Positions 15,681 to 25,467 of a stretch of DNA of 51,727 nt are shown piece by piece (the stretch's first letter is position 1; every line of letters begins with the position of its first letter). Position numbers and translations under genes: made by a program. This DNA comes from Rhodopirellula sp. (GTDB taxonomy: Bacteria > Planctomycetota > Planctomycetia > Pirellulales > Thermoguttaceae). Below the pieces are notes generated by a model. The model made no database searches. It saw only the letters and a program-made list of their open reading frames with translations, and was not told the DNA's origin. The stretch covers positions 1-51,727 of the forward strand of contig JAAYEH010000542.1 in assembly GCA_012728855.1 (NCBI GenBank). Reading direction: 5' to 3'.

Positions 15681-17261
15681 TCAGTAGGGCAGAGTGGCGG
15701 CGGCCGCGTTGGCCCAGTCGAACAACCCGTTCCACCAGACTCCGAAAACCACCAGCGGCAGCATCACCAGAAAACAATACGCGCCCGGGATCGACGAAAG
15801 CCGAATTCCCGCCGCCGGAATCGCGTCGTTATCCGAAGGCAACGCCATCACGCGAATGACGCGAAGATAGTAGAACAGGCTCAGCACCGTATTGATCGCG
15901 CCGATCGCCAGCAACAACAGCAGGCCCGCGTCGAACATCGCCGCAAAGACGGTGAACTTGGCGGCGAAACCCGCCAGCGGCGGCAGGCCGACGAGGCTGA
16001 AGAGAATGATCCCCATTGAAACGACCAATCCGGGCGAGGTGCGAATCAGCCCGGCGTAGTCGGCGATCTCCTCGCTGCCCAACGCGTTTCGCAAGAAGGC
16101 GACGACGGCAAATGCCCCCAGATTCATGAACAGGTAGATGCCGGCGTAAAAGGCCAGCGCGGCGACCGCCCTTTGCGCGCCGGCCGGACTATGGCCCGCC
16201 AGCGCCACCGCCGCCGCCACCGCCATCATCATGTAGCCGGCATGCGCGATCGTCGAATAAGCCAGCAACCGTTTCATGTTCGTCTGGCCATACGCGGCAA
16301 GATTGCCGAACGTGCAGGTCACCGCCGCCAACAGCGCCACCAGTCCGGACATGTACTGCCGCGCCGGCTCCAGAGCCGTCATCGCGTCCACCCCGCTCGC
16401 CGTCCCCAGGCCGAGCGTCAAGCGGACCAGCAGGCCCAGAGCCGCCGCCTTCGAAGCGATCGACAAAAAGGCGGCCACTTCGGCCGTCGCCCCTTCGAAC
16501 ACATCGGGAGCCCAGAAGTGGAAAGGCACTGCCGAAAGCTTGAAGGAAACGCCCACGGCAACCATCAGCCCACCGAGAATCAGCACCAGCGTTCGCTCAT
16601 CCACCGCCTCGGTTTGAATCAGATCGGCCAGTCGGGCGGCCATCGTCGGAATATGCGCCGAGCCCAACGTGCCGACCAACAGGCTGATCCCGTAGAGCAT
16701 CACGCCGGCCGTCCCTGCGCCGAAGACGGCGAACTTCAGCGCCGCCTCACTGCTCCGCCGGCGACCCTTGAGCAGGCCGGCTAACACATAGGAGGGAACG
16801 CTCACCATCTCCACGGCCAGGAAGACGATCAGCATATGGTTCGCCGAGACCATCAGGCACATGCCGAGGGTGGCACCGAAGATGAGGACGTAGAACTCGG
16901 TTCCCTCTTCCCGCGCAGGCACGCCGGAGATCTGCGTCAACGAGATAAACAAGAGCAGGAAGAACAGCAGCAAGCCGCGCATGTAGACGGCGAAGGAATC
17001 GAACATCAACATGCCGGTGAAGATCGGCGTATCGATCGTCGCGCCGCCGGCGAGATATCGCCAGGGGGCGGCGAAATACAATGCCGCCAGGGCGCCGAGG
17101 ACGGCGACATAGAAGCCGCTGCTCTTGCCGCCCGCGTCGAACATCTTCAGGAGCAACAAGATCAGAATCGTGGCGCACAGCGCCAGTTCCGGCCCGAAGA
17201 CCGGCAGCGAGACCTCCATCGTGTCGCGCCATGTTTCCGCGAGCAGTTGGTAAAACGTCAC
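15681..17261 (-). CDS. nuoN: NADH-quinone oxidoreductase subunit N
   Basis: A 526-residue antiporter-like membrane subunit of complex I with about 14 transmembrane helices. The conserved Glu of the proton channel is in AVEMVSVPSYVLAGLL. The Lys-bearing helix and broken helix are in FKLSAVPFHFWAPDVFEGAT. A second Lys motif is in YGQTNMKRLLAYSTIAHAGYM. The GTG at 17261 overlaps the nuoM stop as GTGA, which settles the start; the longer open frame upstream is the shadow of nuoM. The length is somewhat above the E. coli protein. It pumps protons in the membrane arm together with NuoL and NuoM. Confidence 0.95.
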   Translation of the reverse strand: MTFYQLLAETWRDTMEVSLPVFGPELALCATILILLLLKMFDAGGKSSGFYVAVLGALAALYFAAPWRYLAGGATIDTPIFTGMLMFDSFAVYMRGLLLFFLLLFISLTQISGVPAREEGTEFYVLIFGATLGMCLMVSANHMLIVFLAVEMVSVPSYVLAGLLKGRRRSSEAALKFAVFGAGTAGVMLYGISLLVGTLGSAHIPTMAARLADLIQTEAVDERTLVLILGGLMVAVGVSFKLSAVPFHFWAPDVFEGATAEVAAFLSIASKAAALGLLVRLTLGLGTASGVDAMTALEPARQYMSGLVALLAAVTCTFGNLAAYGQTNMKRLLAYSTIAHAGYMMMAVAAAVALAGHSPAGAQRAVAALAFYAGIYLFMNLGAFAVVAFLRNALGSEEIADYAGLIRTSPGLVVSMGIILFSLVGLPPLAGFAAKFTVFAAMFDAGLLLLLAIGAINTVLSLFYYLRVIRVMALPSDNDAIPAAGIRLSSIPGAYCFLVMLPLVVFGVWWNGLFDWANAAAATLPY

Positions 17262-19069
17262 GGCTGTCGTTCCTCCGCTGTCGCGACTGCGACCGTCCTC
17301 GTTTCCTCGACGCCCGTCACCGTCGCCGCCTCGCGGAGCCGAGGCTCTTTCACCTCTTCCATCCACACGGCCAGATCATCGACGGTCCGGTTCACGCTGG
17401 GGGCCATGTAGCTGAACAGCGCCTGCGGGTAGACTCCCAGGACGATCGCAAACGCCAGCAGCGGCGAGGCGATGGCGAACTCGCGCGCCGTCATCGGAGA
17501 AATGCCTTCGGCGTGCGGCCCTTTGTATTCCGGACCGAGGTAAACCCGTTGGATGGTCCACAGAATGTAGGCGGCCGTCAGGATCACCACCGAGGCCGCC
17601 ACCGCCGCCAGGGCCATGCTGTAGTTCCAGGCCGACAGCACCACCAACACTTCGCCGATAAAGCCGCACAGACCGGGCAATCCCAGCGCGGCGAAGAAGA
17701 TGCCCATCGCCAGCCCGCTATAGACCGGCATTTTCGCGAACAGCCCGCCGAACTCGTCGAGGTTGCGATGATGCACCCGCTCGTAGATCACGCCCACCAG
17801 AAAGAACATGCCGGCCGAACTGAGCCCGTGGGCGATCATCTGGAACATGGCGCCGTTCATGCCCATCTTCCAGTAATCGGCATCGAAAGCGCTGCCGGCG
17901 GCGATGCTCCATACTCCCAGGCCCAACACCACGTAGCCCATGTGGCTCACCGAGCTGTAGGCCACCAGTCGCTTGAAATCCTTTTGCGCCAGGGCGGCGA
18001 ACGCGCCGTAGACCATGCTCACCACCCCCAGACCGACGACCAGCCACGCCAGTTCATAGGCCGCATCGGGGCAGACCGGGTAACAAATGCGGATGATCCC
18101 GTAGCCGCCCATCTTCAAGAGCACTCCGGCCAGGATCATCGAGATCGGCGTGGGCGCTTCGACGTGGGCGTCGGGAAGCCAGGTGTGCAGCGGCACGGCG
18201 GGCACTTTAATGAGAAAGCCAATCAACAGCAGCAAGAAAGCCCACCACTGCACCGAGCGGCCCCAGAGCAGTTCGCGGTCGAAAGGGGAATTCTCCAACT
18301 GGCCCAACTCGGCCATCGCCAGGAGGTTGAAGGTATGGATCAGCTCATCGCCGGCCGCTTCGCGGAAGCGCGCAACTAATTCCTGGTCAGAGATGGACTC
18401 ATCGCCGGCTGTCAGACGAAGGTGCGTCGCCAACTGCTGATCGTCGAGCAGCCGCAGATCGCTGTTGAAATAGAGCATCAACATGGCGACGAGCATCAGC
18501 ACACTGCCGACCAGCGTGAAAAGGAAGAACTTGATCGCCGCGTACTCCCGCCGCGGCCCACCCCACACGCCGATGAGAAAATACATCGGCAGGAGCATCA
18601 CTTCCCAGAGGACGTAGAAGAGAAAGAAATCCAAGGCCATGAAGACGCCCAACATGCCCGTTTCCAACAACAAAAACAGGATGCAATAGGCTTTCACGTG
18701 CCGGTGGATCGTCCAACTCGCCGCCATCGACAACAGGCCGACGAACGAGGTCAAGATGACCAGCGGGAAACTGATGCCGTCGATGCCGAGGAAATAGTCG
18801 ATGTCGAACGAGGGGATCCACGGCAAGGCGAAGGCTTGCTGCATGGCGGCCGCGCCGATATCGAATCGCGTCGATGATGCCGCATCGGCGCCGGCGGGCA
18901 GGGCGATCCACACCGTCAGTGCGAAGACGGCCGCGGTGATCGCCAGCGAAAACCACTTCACCACGGTGTCGGCCATCCGGGGGACGAAAAGCATGGCCAG
19001 CCCGATCACCAGCGCCCCCAGCGTCGGCAGGAAGACAACCAGGCTCAACAAAACGGCGGAATTGGTCAT
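17258..19069 (-). CDS. nuoM: NADH-quinone oxidoreductase subunit M
   Basis: A 603-residue antiporter-like subunit. The conserved Glu is in LWEVMLLPMYFLIGVWGG. The channel Lys and broken helix are in FLIKVPAVPLHTWLPDAHVEAPTPIS, and the second Lys in AQKDFKRLVAYSSVSHMGYV. It is about 90 residues longer than the usual NuoM. The extra length is mainly a hydrophilic loop after the helix that follows the Glu motif (about residues 190-245, LRLLDDQQLATHLRLTAG...), probably facing the periplasm, plus a C-terminal tail. Stop and start codons overlap with nuoN. It starts 13 bases after the nuoL stop. Confidence 0.95.
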   Translation of the reverse strand: MTNSAVLLSLVVFLPTLGALVIGLAMLFVPRMADTVVKWFSLAITAAVFALTVWIALPAGADAASSTRFDIGAAAMQQAFALPWIPSFDIDYFLGIDGISFPLVILTSFVGLLSMAASWTIHRHVKAYCILFLLLETGMLGVFMALDFFLFYVLWEVMLLPMYFLIGVWGGPRREYAAIKFFLFTLVGSVLMLVAMLMLYFNSDLRLLDDQQLATHLRLTAGDESISDQELVARFREAAGDELIHTFNLLAMAELGQLENSPFDRELLWGRSVQWWAFLLLLIGFLIKVPAVPLHTWLPDAHVEAPTPISMILAGVLLKMGGYGIIRICYPVCPDAAYELAWLVVGLGVVSMVYGAFAALAQKDFKRLVAYSSVSHMGYVVLGLGVWSIAAGSAFDADYWKMGMNGAMFQMIAHGLSSAGMFFLVGVIYERVHHRNLDEFGGLFAKMPVYSGLAMGIFFAALGLPGLCGFIGEVLVVLSAWNYSMALAAVAASVVILTAAYILWTIQRVYLGPEYKGPHAEGISPMTAREFAIASPLLAFAIVLGVYPQALFSYMAPSVNRTVDDLAVWMEEVKEPRLREAATVTGVEETRTVAVATAEERQP

Positions 19070-19082
19070 TCTCGAACTGCTC

Positions 19083-21497
19083 CTACCCGGCGACCGTGTA
19101 ATTCCAATAGAGACTCACCAGCACGAAGAGGCCCACCGTGCCCACTACGATGAACATCACGTACTGGCGCAGATTGCCCGTCTGAAACCTCCGCAGCCAC
19201 AGGCCCGCGTCGTAAAACCAGGCGGCAAGCCGATTGACCAGGCCGTCGACCAGCCACCGATCGATCCAGTCGTCCAGTCCGGAAACCATGCGGGCGGCGC
19301 GGGCGAGGCCGTCGATAGCCCGGTCGATGCCCCGCTTGTCCAAGTCCGCGATCCAATCGGCGATCCGTAGCGTGGGCCCAATGAACAGCCGCTGATAGAG
19401 TTCGTCGAACCACCACTTGTTTCGCAGAAAGCGGTAGACGTGCGGAAACTCGCGCGAGGCTTCAGCCGGATCGAGCGTGCGCAGGCCATAGCAAGCCGTC
19501 GCCAGGGCGAAACCGATCAAGGCGGCGATGAACGCGGTCAAGGAAACCGGCACGTGAATCTCAGTTGCGTGTGATTCGGTTTCGGCCGGCATGGTGACTG
19601 CCAGCATCGACAACCCGGAAGACCCGGTCGCCGTGCCGACCGGCCGTGCCTGCTCCAGCAGGCCGCTGAGGCTGATATTCGTGAAAGGAACCTGCCAAGC
19701 AACCGTCACGGCGAAAAAGGCGAGGATCACCAGCGGAACGACCATCGTGCGGGGCGATTCGTGGGCGTGCTCGAAAATGTGCTCGTCGCGAGGCTTGCCG
19801 GCGAAGGTCATGTACCACAAGCGGAACATATAGAAGGCGGTGATTGCCGCGCCACCGGCGGCCGCGGCATAGAAGATCCAGCCGTGGAACGAGTGGTGGA
19901 CCTTGAACGAGAAGACCTGGGCGAGGATGGAGTCCTTCGAGTAGTAACCGCTCAACCCGATCAACAAGGGCACCCCGGCCCCCGAAATGGCCAGGCAGCC
20001 GGCCAGCATGGTCCAGGCGGTCCACGGCATCTTTTTCGCCAGGCCGCCCATCTCCGGCATCTCGTTGGTGCCGGTGGCGTGAATCACCGAACCGGAGCCG
20101 AGGAACAACAGCGACTTGAAGAAGGCATGGGTGAACAGATGATAAAGACCGGCCAGCCAGCCGCCGACCCCTAACGCCAGCATCATGTAGCCCAACTGGC
20201 TCACGGTCGAGTAGGCCAGCACGCGTTTGATATCGGTGGCGGTGATGGCGATCGTGGCGGCGATGAACAACGTGATGCAACCGACATAGGCGATCACCAG
20301 CATCACGTCGGGCGTGAAGACCGGGTAAAGCCGACCCACCAGGTACACGCCCGCCGCCACCATCGTGGCGGCGTGGATCAGGGCGCTGACCGGCGTGGGG
20401 CCTTCCATGGCGTCGGGCAGCCAGACGTGCAGCGGGAATTGGGCGCTCTTGCCGACGCAGCCGCAGAAGATCCCCAGACCGGCGATCACCAGCAACCCGT
20501 GGCCATAGCCCAACTCGCGCCAGCGGGGCAGCATGGCGGCGACCTCCGCTTCGGCGGCGGCTTGGTTGGCGGCGGTGCGATAAATCGTCTCGATCTCGTC
20601 GCGTGCGGCAAAGCGGACCATGCCGGTGGGCACGACGAGGGAGTAGTGGCTGTCTTGAGAACGGACCTGGCTGAAAATGCCCGGCTGGATCTGCCCCGCG
20701 GCATCCGCGCGGTCGCCGAAAGCGAACGTACCCAGGCTTCCCCACAACGCCATCAGCCCGATCAACATGCCGAAGTCGCCGACGCGATTGACGATGAACG
20801 CCTTATTGCCCGCCCGCGATGCGCTCGGTCGCTCGATGTAGAAGCCGATCAGCAGATACGAGCAGATGCCGACCAGTTCCCAGAAGACGAAGACCATGAA
20901 GACGTTTCCGGCGACCACCAGCCCCAACATGCTGAACGAGAAGAGCGAGAGGTACTGGTAGAAACGGTGGAATCGGCCGCGGCGGCGGAGCGGCCGGCCG
21001 TCGACGAGGACCGCCGCGTCGTGGACGTCGTGCAACTCTTCGTGCATGTAGCCGAAGGAGTAGACGTGGATACAGCTTGCGATGAGCGTGACCATGACGA
21101 ACATCGCCACGGTGAGCGCGTCGATGTAGTAGCCGATCGAAAGCCGCAACGAGCCGAACTCGCAGACGGTGTACCAGTCGCCGGCCAGGGGCGCTGCGGC
21201 GGACGCCGGCGCGGGCAGGGGTGGTTCCGCGGCTTCGTCGACCGGCGCAGCGGCCGCGTGCGCCGCCGTCTCGTGCTCGCCGTGATGCGGCGGCGGGATG
21301 GGGTGGTTGGTCAGCCAGAGGGCAAGGGCCGCCAGCGAGAGCACCAGCGAGGCGATGATCGCACCACTGGCCAAGAAGCCGGCGCCGCGTCCGCCGCGGC
21401 CCATCCGCGGCCCCAGCGCGACGATCAGCGCGAACGAGACCAGCGGCAGCAGCCAGGCCAGCCCCAACAACAGCGGCAATGACACGGCGAGTTCCAT
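19083..21497 (-). CDS. nuoL: NADH-quinone oxidoreductase subunit L
   Basis: An 804-residue membrane-arm subunit. The conserved Glu is in FWELVGICSYLLIGFY, and the channel Lys with broken helix is in GKSAQFPLHVWLPDAMEGPTP. The C-terminal part matches NuoL: after the antiporter core, a further transmembrane helix, the amphipathic lateral segment (EFPHVYRFLRNKWWFDELYQRLF and DLDKRGIDRAIDGLARAARM) and a final anchor helix. It is longer than typical NuoL (about 610-660) because of a His/Ala/Pro-rich loop near residues 65-110 and a loop after AFGDRADAAG (about 265-330). The start overlaps the nuoK stop by one base (TGATG). Confidence 0.95.
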   Translation of the reverse strand: MELAVSLPLLLGLAWLLPLVSFALIVALGPRMGRGGRGAGFLASGAIIASLVLSLAALALWLTNHPIPPPHHGEHETAAHAAAAPVDEAAEPPLPAPASAAAPLAGDWYTVCEFGSLRLSIGYYIDALTVAMFVMVTLIASCIHVYSFGYMHEELHDVHDAAVLVDGRPLRRRGRFHRFYQYLSLFSFSMLGLVVAGNVFMVFVFWELVGICSYLLIGFYIERPSASRAGNKAFIVNRVGDFGMLIGLMALWGSLGTFAFGDRADAAGQIQPGIFSQVRSQDSHYSLVVPTGMVRFAARDEIETIYRTAANQAAAEAEVAAMLPRWRELGYGHGLLVIAGLGIFCGCVGKSAQFPLHVWLPDAMEGPTPVSALIHAATMVAAGVYLVGRLYPVFTPDVMLVIAYVGCITLFIAATIAITATDIKRVLAYSTVSQLGYMMLALGVGGWLAGLYHLFTHAFFKSLLFLGSGSVIHATGTNEMPEMGGLAKKMPWTAWTMLAGCLAISGAGVPLLIGLSGYYSKDSILAQVFSFKVHHSFHGWIFYAAAAGGAAITAFYMFRLWYMTFAGKPRDEHIFEHAHESPRTMVVPLVILAFFAVTVAWQVPFTNISLSGLLEQARPVGTATGSSGLSMLAVTMPAETESHATEIHVPVSLTAFIAALIGFALATACYGLRTLDPAEASREFPHVYRFLRNKWWFDELYQRLFIGPTLRIADWIADLDKRGIDRAIDGLARAARMVSGLDDWIDRWLVDGLVNRLAAWFYDAGLWLRRFQTGNLRQYVMFIVVGTVGLFVLVSLYWNYTVAG

Positions 21498-21847
21498 CAG
21501 CCTTTCAACTCGTCCCCTTGGTCCACGTCGACCGTGGCGTGGTTGTTGTAGAAATTCAGCGCAATCGCCAAGGCGACCGCCGCCTCGGCCGCCGCCAGCA
21601 CGATCACGAACATCGCGATCAATTGCCCGTCCAGCCCGACGCCGCCTTGGCTTCCGCCGCGCAAATAACTGCTGCCGAAAGCTACGAAATTGAGATTCGC
21701 GCCGTTCAAGACCAACTCGATGCCCATCAGCACGCCGATGGCGTTCCGCTTGGTGGCCATGGCCACCGCGCCGGACACGAAAAGCACCGCGCCGACCACC
21801 AGGTAATGGGAAACACCGACAGGTTGGGTGAGTAAGTCAATTGTCAT
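21497..21847 (-). CDS. nuoK: NADH-quinone oxidoreductase subunit K
   Basis: A 116-residue subunit with three transmembrane helices. The two membrane Glu residues of the central proton path are visible in GIELVLNGANLNFVAF and VIVLAAAEAAVALAIALNFY. Residues near the C-terminus (NFYNNHATVDVDQGDELKG) are hydrophilic. The ATG lies inside two AAATGAC heptamers, which also provide the nuoJ TGA three bases upstream. It belongs to the nuoA-N transcript. Confidence 0.95.
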   Translation of the reverse strand: MTIDLLTQPVGVSHYLVVGAVLFVSGAVAMATKRNAIGVLMGIELVLNGANLNFVAFGSSYLRGGSQGGVGLDGQLIAMFVIVLAAAEAAVALAIALNFYNNHATVDVDQGDELKG

Positions 21848-21850
21848 TTG

Positions 21851-22498
21851 TCATTTGCCGGACGAGATCATGGGTTCTACTGTTTCCTGGCGATCACCGG
21901 TTGGTTCTTTGGGCCGCCGCTTGGTTCTGGCCAGGTAAGCCGCTCCGATCAACACTACAAGCAAGTGGATCGAGACGATCTCGAACGGCAACAGGTAGCC
22001 CGACATCCCGTTACGCAGCGTCGCATCTTCCTCATCGAGTTGATCCACACGGACTCCCAGGACTCCGAGGCCCAGGGGCGCGGCCGTGTAGGTGTTTGAA
22101 ACCGGCGGGTTCTCGCCGACCATGCTCGGCGGCGCCCACTCGTCGACACTGAGGGCGGCCTGGAGGAGTACGGCCAGCAAGCAGCCGCCCACAATGGCGG
22201 CCAGCGCCCACTGGGCCACGCCGGTGCGCATCCGCAAAAACGGAGCCCGCGCGGTCAGCATCACGCCGAAGATCAGTACCACCACCGTTCCACCCACGTA
22301 AATCATCAACTGCAAGGCACCCACGAAATCGGCGCCGGCCAGGAAGAACAGCCCGGATACCGCTCCCAGCGAAATGACGAGGTAGAAGGCCATTCGCACG
22401 ATGTTGCTGCTCAACAGCATCGCCACGGCGAAGGTGCAGGCCACCAACGCGAAGAGCAGGAAGAAGAACGAGTGCCAGTTGATCGCCGCGGTTTCCAT
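21851..22498 (-). CDS. nuoJ: NADH-quinone oxidoreductase subunit J
   Basis: A 215-residue subunit with five transmembrane helices. The family motif around the pi-bulge helix reads LMIYVGGTVVVLIFGVMLTA. The hydrophilic stretch after helix four (SVDEWAPPSMVGENPPVSNTYTAAP) is longer than usual. The ATG at 22498 is two bases beyond the nuoH stop, which fixes the start; the longer open frame is a nuoH shadow. In most operons nuoI lies between nuoH and nuoJ, and here it is absent. Confidence 0.93.
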   Translation of the reverse strand: METAAINWHSFFFLLFALVACTFAVAMLLSSNIVRMAFYLVISLGAVSGLFFLAGADFVGALQLMIYVGGTVVVLIFGVMLTARAPFLRMRTGVAQWALAAIVGGCLLAVLLQAALSVDEWAPPSMVGENPPVSNTYTAAPLGLGVLGVRVDQLDEEDATLRNGMSGYLLPFEIVSIHLLVVLIGAAYLARTKRRPKEPTGDRQETVEPMISSGK

Positions 22499-22500
22499 TG

Positions 22501-23676
22501 TCACACGCCTCCCTTGCCGTCCACGACCGCAACCGGCGTGGGAGTTCCCCCAACGGGCGACGTCTGCACAAATCGCGATACGACCCCCCCGGGGAAGGCG
22601 TAGAGCCAGAGCATCGCACCGAGGAACATGGCGGCCGCCAGCGGAATGCAGTATTTCAAGCAGGTGGTCAGCACCTGGTCGATCCTCAGCCGAGGCAGCG
22701 ACCAGCGCGTCCAGATCATCACGGTCACGCCGAAGAATCCCTTGGCGATCAGGTTCATCATGCCCAGCAGATTGCCCAGCCACTCGGTCAGCGCGCCGTT
22801 GTCGGGCGTCAGTCCGATCATGGTCGCCAGGGGGATCGGGCCGTTCCACCCGCCAAAGAAGAGAATCGCCGCCAGGCAGCTCACGGCGAACATCGACGTG
22901 TACTCCGCCATGAAAAACACGCTCCAGCGGAAACCCGAGTATTCGGTCATAAAGCCGGCCACCAACTCGCTCTCGGCCTCCGGCATGTCGAATGGCAAGC
23001 GGTTCACGCTCGCCAAGGCACAGGTGAAGAACACCCAGAAGGTGATGAATGTAAACGGGTCGTGAAAGATCAGCCATTGCCAGAACCAGCCGCTCTGCGC
23101 GCGGCCGATTTCAACCAGGTCCATCGAGCCGACGACCATCACCGGCACCACGACACAAAGCCCCAGCGGCACCTCGTAGCTGACCACCTGCGCCGCCTCC
23201 CGCATCGCCCCGAACAGCGACCACTTCGAACCGGAGGCGTATCCGGCCAGCACCACGCCCAGAACCTCCAGGCCGGCGACGGCGAGGATGAAAAACACCG
23301 CCACGTTCATTCTCAGCGCCACCCAGCCGTCGGCCAGCGGTATCGCCAGGAAAACGGAGAAGGCCGCCATGAAACTGATGTACGGCGCAATCCGGAAAAG
23401 CAGACCGTCCGCGGCGGCCGGAACGATGTCCTCCTTGGCGATCAGCTTGATGCCGTCGGCCAGCGACTGAAGCCAGCCGAAGCGGCCGCCCACCCGGCTC
23501 GGACCGAGCCGATCCTGTATCCGCCCGGCAATCTTCCGCTCCATCCAGATAAACACCGCGGCGCCCGTGAGAATCAGCGCCAAGAGCAACCCCGCTTGGA
23601 CCAGGCCCACCAGCGCGTAGGCGACCCAATGCCATTGGGAATCGAAGTAACTTGCCAGGTATTCCGCCACTTCCAA
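22501..23676 (-). CDS. nuoH: NADH-quinone oxidoreductase subunit H
   Basis: A 391-residue subunit that joins the membrane arm to the quinone site. Conserved regions include WMERKIAGRIQDRLGPSRVG, LADGIKLIAKED, RLPFDMPEAESELVAGFMTE and YSGFRWSVFFMAEY. These form the quinone channel and the E-channel of acidic residues. It has eight or nine transmembrane helices. The C-terminal 20 residues (TSPVGGTPTPVAVVDGKGGV) are an extra soluble tail. It starts 47 bases after nuoD. Confidence 0.95.
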   Translation of the reverse strand: MEVAEYLASYFDSQWHWVAYALVGLVQAGLLLALILTGAAVFIWMERKIAGRIQDRLGPSRVGGRFGWLQSLADGIKLIAKEDIVPAAADGLLFRIAPYISFMAAFSVFLAIPLADGWVALRMNVAVFFILAVAGLEVLGVVLAGYASGSKWSLFGAMREAAQVVSYEVPLGLCVVVPVMVVGSMDLVEIGRAQSGWFWQWLIFHDPFTFITFWVFFTCALASVNRLPFDMPEAESELVAGFMTEYSGFRWSVFFMAEYTSMFAVSCLAAILFFGGWNGPIPLATMIGLTPDNGALTEWLGNLLGMMNLIAKGFFGVTVMIWTRWSLPRLRIDQVLTTCLKYCIPLAAAMFLGAMLWLYAFPGGVVSRFVQTSPVGGTPTPVAVVDGKGGV

Positions 23677-23723
23677 GCGATCCTTCGTCTAGCGCGTCGC
23701 AGAGCGGCCGCGGCCGCCGACTG

Positions 23724-24935
23724 CTAACGATCCACTTCTCCCAACACAATGTCCAGCGATCCAACAACCGCCGGCACGTCGGCCACCATCGAGCCGCGGC
23801 ACAGTTCCGGCAAGACCGACAAATGGCAGTAGCAACTGCTGCGGGCACGAGCCCGCCAGGGAATTGCCGTGCCGTTGCCGATCACCATGAAGCCCATCTG
23901 CCCCTTCGGCGCCTCGGTCTCCAGGTAGGCTTCGCCGACGGGCAACTTCTGCAAGAGCTTCACCGGTTCCCCGACCGGGCCGCTCAGCAGGCGATACCGC
24001 GCGATCGCCTGCCGCAGAATCCGCATCGACTGGACCACCTCCAACATGCGAACGAAAAACCGATGCCACGAGTCTCCCACCACCGCCTCCGCCGGCACCG
24101 GCGGGTAGTTTTCTCCGTGCGGATAGCGGCCTTCCGCCGTGGGCGCGATAACGTCGTACTGGTAATCCTTGTAGAGATCGGTGTATCGCGACTCGCCGTC
24201 GCGGCGGAGATCCCAATCGACGGCGCTGGCCCGCAACACCGGACCGGTGCAACCGTAGTCGAGCGCCATCGCGGCCGTGAGCACACCGATCCCCGCACAG
24301 CGGCGGATGAAAATGGCGTTGTTCGTCAAGACCGCGTGCAGCTCCGCAATCACCGGTTCGAACTCGTCGAGAAACTGCTCGCACTTCTCCAGCCAACCGG
24401 GCGGCAGATCCGCCATCACCCCGCCTACGGTAATGTAGCTGTAGGTCAGCCGCGCGCCGCACACCCATTCGTAGAGGTCGAGGATCTTTTCCCGCTCGCG
24501 GAAGCAATACATGAAGGGGGTGAAACTGCCGAGATCCAATCCATAGGTTCCAGCGGCCACCAAATGGCTGGCGATCCGCCCCAGTTCGGCCATCAGCACG
24601 CGGATGGTGCTAGCCTTCTCGCTGACGTCTTGCCCGAGCAGTTTTTCGACCGTCAACGCCCAGCCCAGGTTCATGTTCATCCCGGCCAGGTAGTCCATGC
24701 GGTCGGTGTACGGGATCCACTGCCGCGGCGAGACGTTCTCGCCGATCTTCTCCGCGCAGCGGTGTAGATAGCCGACGTGCGGTCGAACCTCCGAGACGAT
24801 CTCACCGTCGGTCCGCAGCACCAGCCGCAGCACGCCGTGAGTGCTGGGGTGTTGCGGGCCCATGTTGACCAGCATCTCGTCGGTGAGGACGTCGAATTCG
24901 ACCAGGGCGGGATCGACCGGTTGGAGAACCATCAA
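23724..24935 (-). CDS. nuoD: NADH-quinone oxidoreductase subunit D
   Basis: A 403-residue 49-kDa-type subunit, related to NiFe hydrogenase large subunits. Near the N-terminus are MGPQHPSTHGVLRLVL and VGYLHRCAEKIGE, which form the quinone pocket with NuoB; the conserved His and Tyr of the quinone site are present (HPSTHG; the DRMDY region). MAELGRIASHLV and the C-terminal segment near LDIVLGEVDR also match. ATG codons occur at 24935 and 24932; either may be used. It is separate from nuoC, not fused. Confidence 0.95.
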   Translation of the reverse strand: MMVLQPVDPALVEFDVLTDEMLVNMGPQHPSTHGVLRLVLRTDGEIVSEVRPHVGYLHRCAEKIGENVSPRQWIPYTDRMDYLAGMNMNLGWALTVEKLLGQDVSEKASTIRVLMAELGRIASHLVAAGTYGLDLGSFTPFMYCFREREKILDLYEWVCGARLTYSYITVGGVMADLPPGWLEKCEQFLDEFEPVIAELHAVLTNNAIFIRRCAGIGVLTAAMALDYGCTGPVLRASAVDWDLRRDGESRYTDLYKDYQYDVIAPTAEGRYPHGENYPPVPAEAVVGDSWHRFFVRMLEVVQSMRILRQAIARYRLLSGPVGEPVKLLQKLPVGEAYLETEAPKGQMGFMVIGNGTAIPWRARARSSCYCHLSVLPELCRGSMVADVPAVVGSLDIVLGEVDR

Positions 24936-24936
24936 G

Positions 24937-25467
24937 CTACTTCCCTCGAATCCCGTGGTATTCCAGCGGCATCTCGTAATCTTTCCGCAACGGATGCCCT
25001 ACCCAGTCCTCCGGACAAAGGATCCTCCTCAAATCCGGATGACCGGTGAAAACAACGCCCGAAAGGTCGTAGACCTCCCGCTCGTGCCAATCCGCCCCGC
25101 TCCACACTCCGGCCACGCTGGCGATTTCCGGAAGGCTTCCTTCCTCGACGTTCTTCCACCGGGGCAGAATCACTTTCAACACCAGCCTGCCCTTATGGGT
25201 TATGCTCGTCAGGTGGTAGATCACCTCACAATGCGGCGCCCAGGTAACCTTGGCGGCTTTCTTCGAGTCCGGCTCGAAATAGTCGACCCCGCTGATGCAA
25301 TTGAGCATCTCGAACCGCAGTTGCGGCTCGTCGCGCAAGAACCGGCAAACCTCGACCAGCGATTCCGGAGCGACCTCGATCCACGCGTCGCCAACCTCTG
25401 GTGAGCCGGCCGTAACCCGGTCGCCGAAACGTTGTTCGAGGAGTTGAAAAACGGTCGCTGTATCCAT
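24937..25467 (-). CDS. nuoC: NADH-quinone oxidoreductase subunit C
   Basis: A 176-residue 30-kDa-type subunit. The diagnostic C-terminal region reads WHEREVYDLSGVVFTGHPDL followed by RRILCPEDWVGHPLRKDYEMP. It sits in the peripheral arm against NuoD and NuoB. The ATG at 25467 overlaps the nuoA stop by one base (TGATG). nuoB, which normally stands between nuoA and nuoC, is missing here and lies at 40559-41197. Confidence 0.93.
   Translation of the reverse strand: MDTATVFQLLEQRFGDRVTAGSPEVGDAWIEVAPESLVEVCRFLRDEPQLRFEMLNCISGVDYFEPDSKKAAKVTWAPHCEVIYHLTSITHKGRLVLKVILPRWKNVEEGSLPEIASVAGVWSGADWHEREVYDLSGVVFTGHPDLRRILCPEDWVGHPLRKDYEMPLEYHGIRGK

Noticed and set aside
20373..21482. 369-codon plus-strand open frame opposite nuoL
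   Set aside because: It is rich in Arg, Asp, Gln and His with no folded-domain pattern, so it is a shadow frame.
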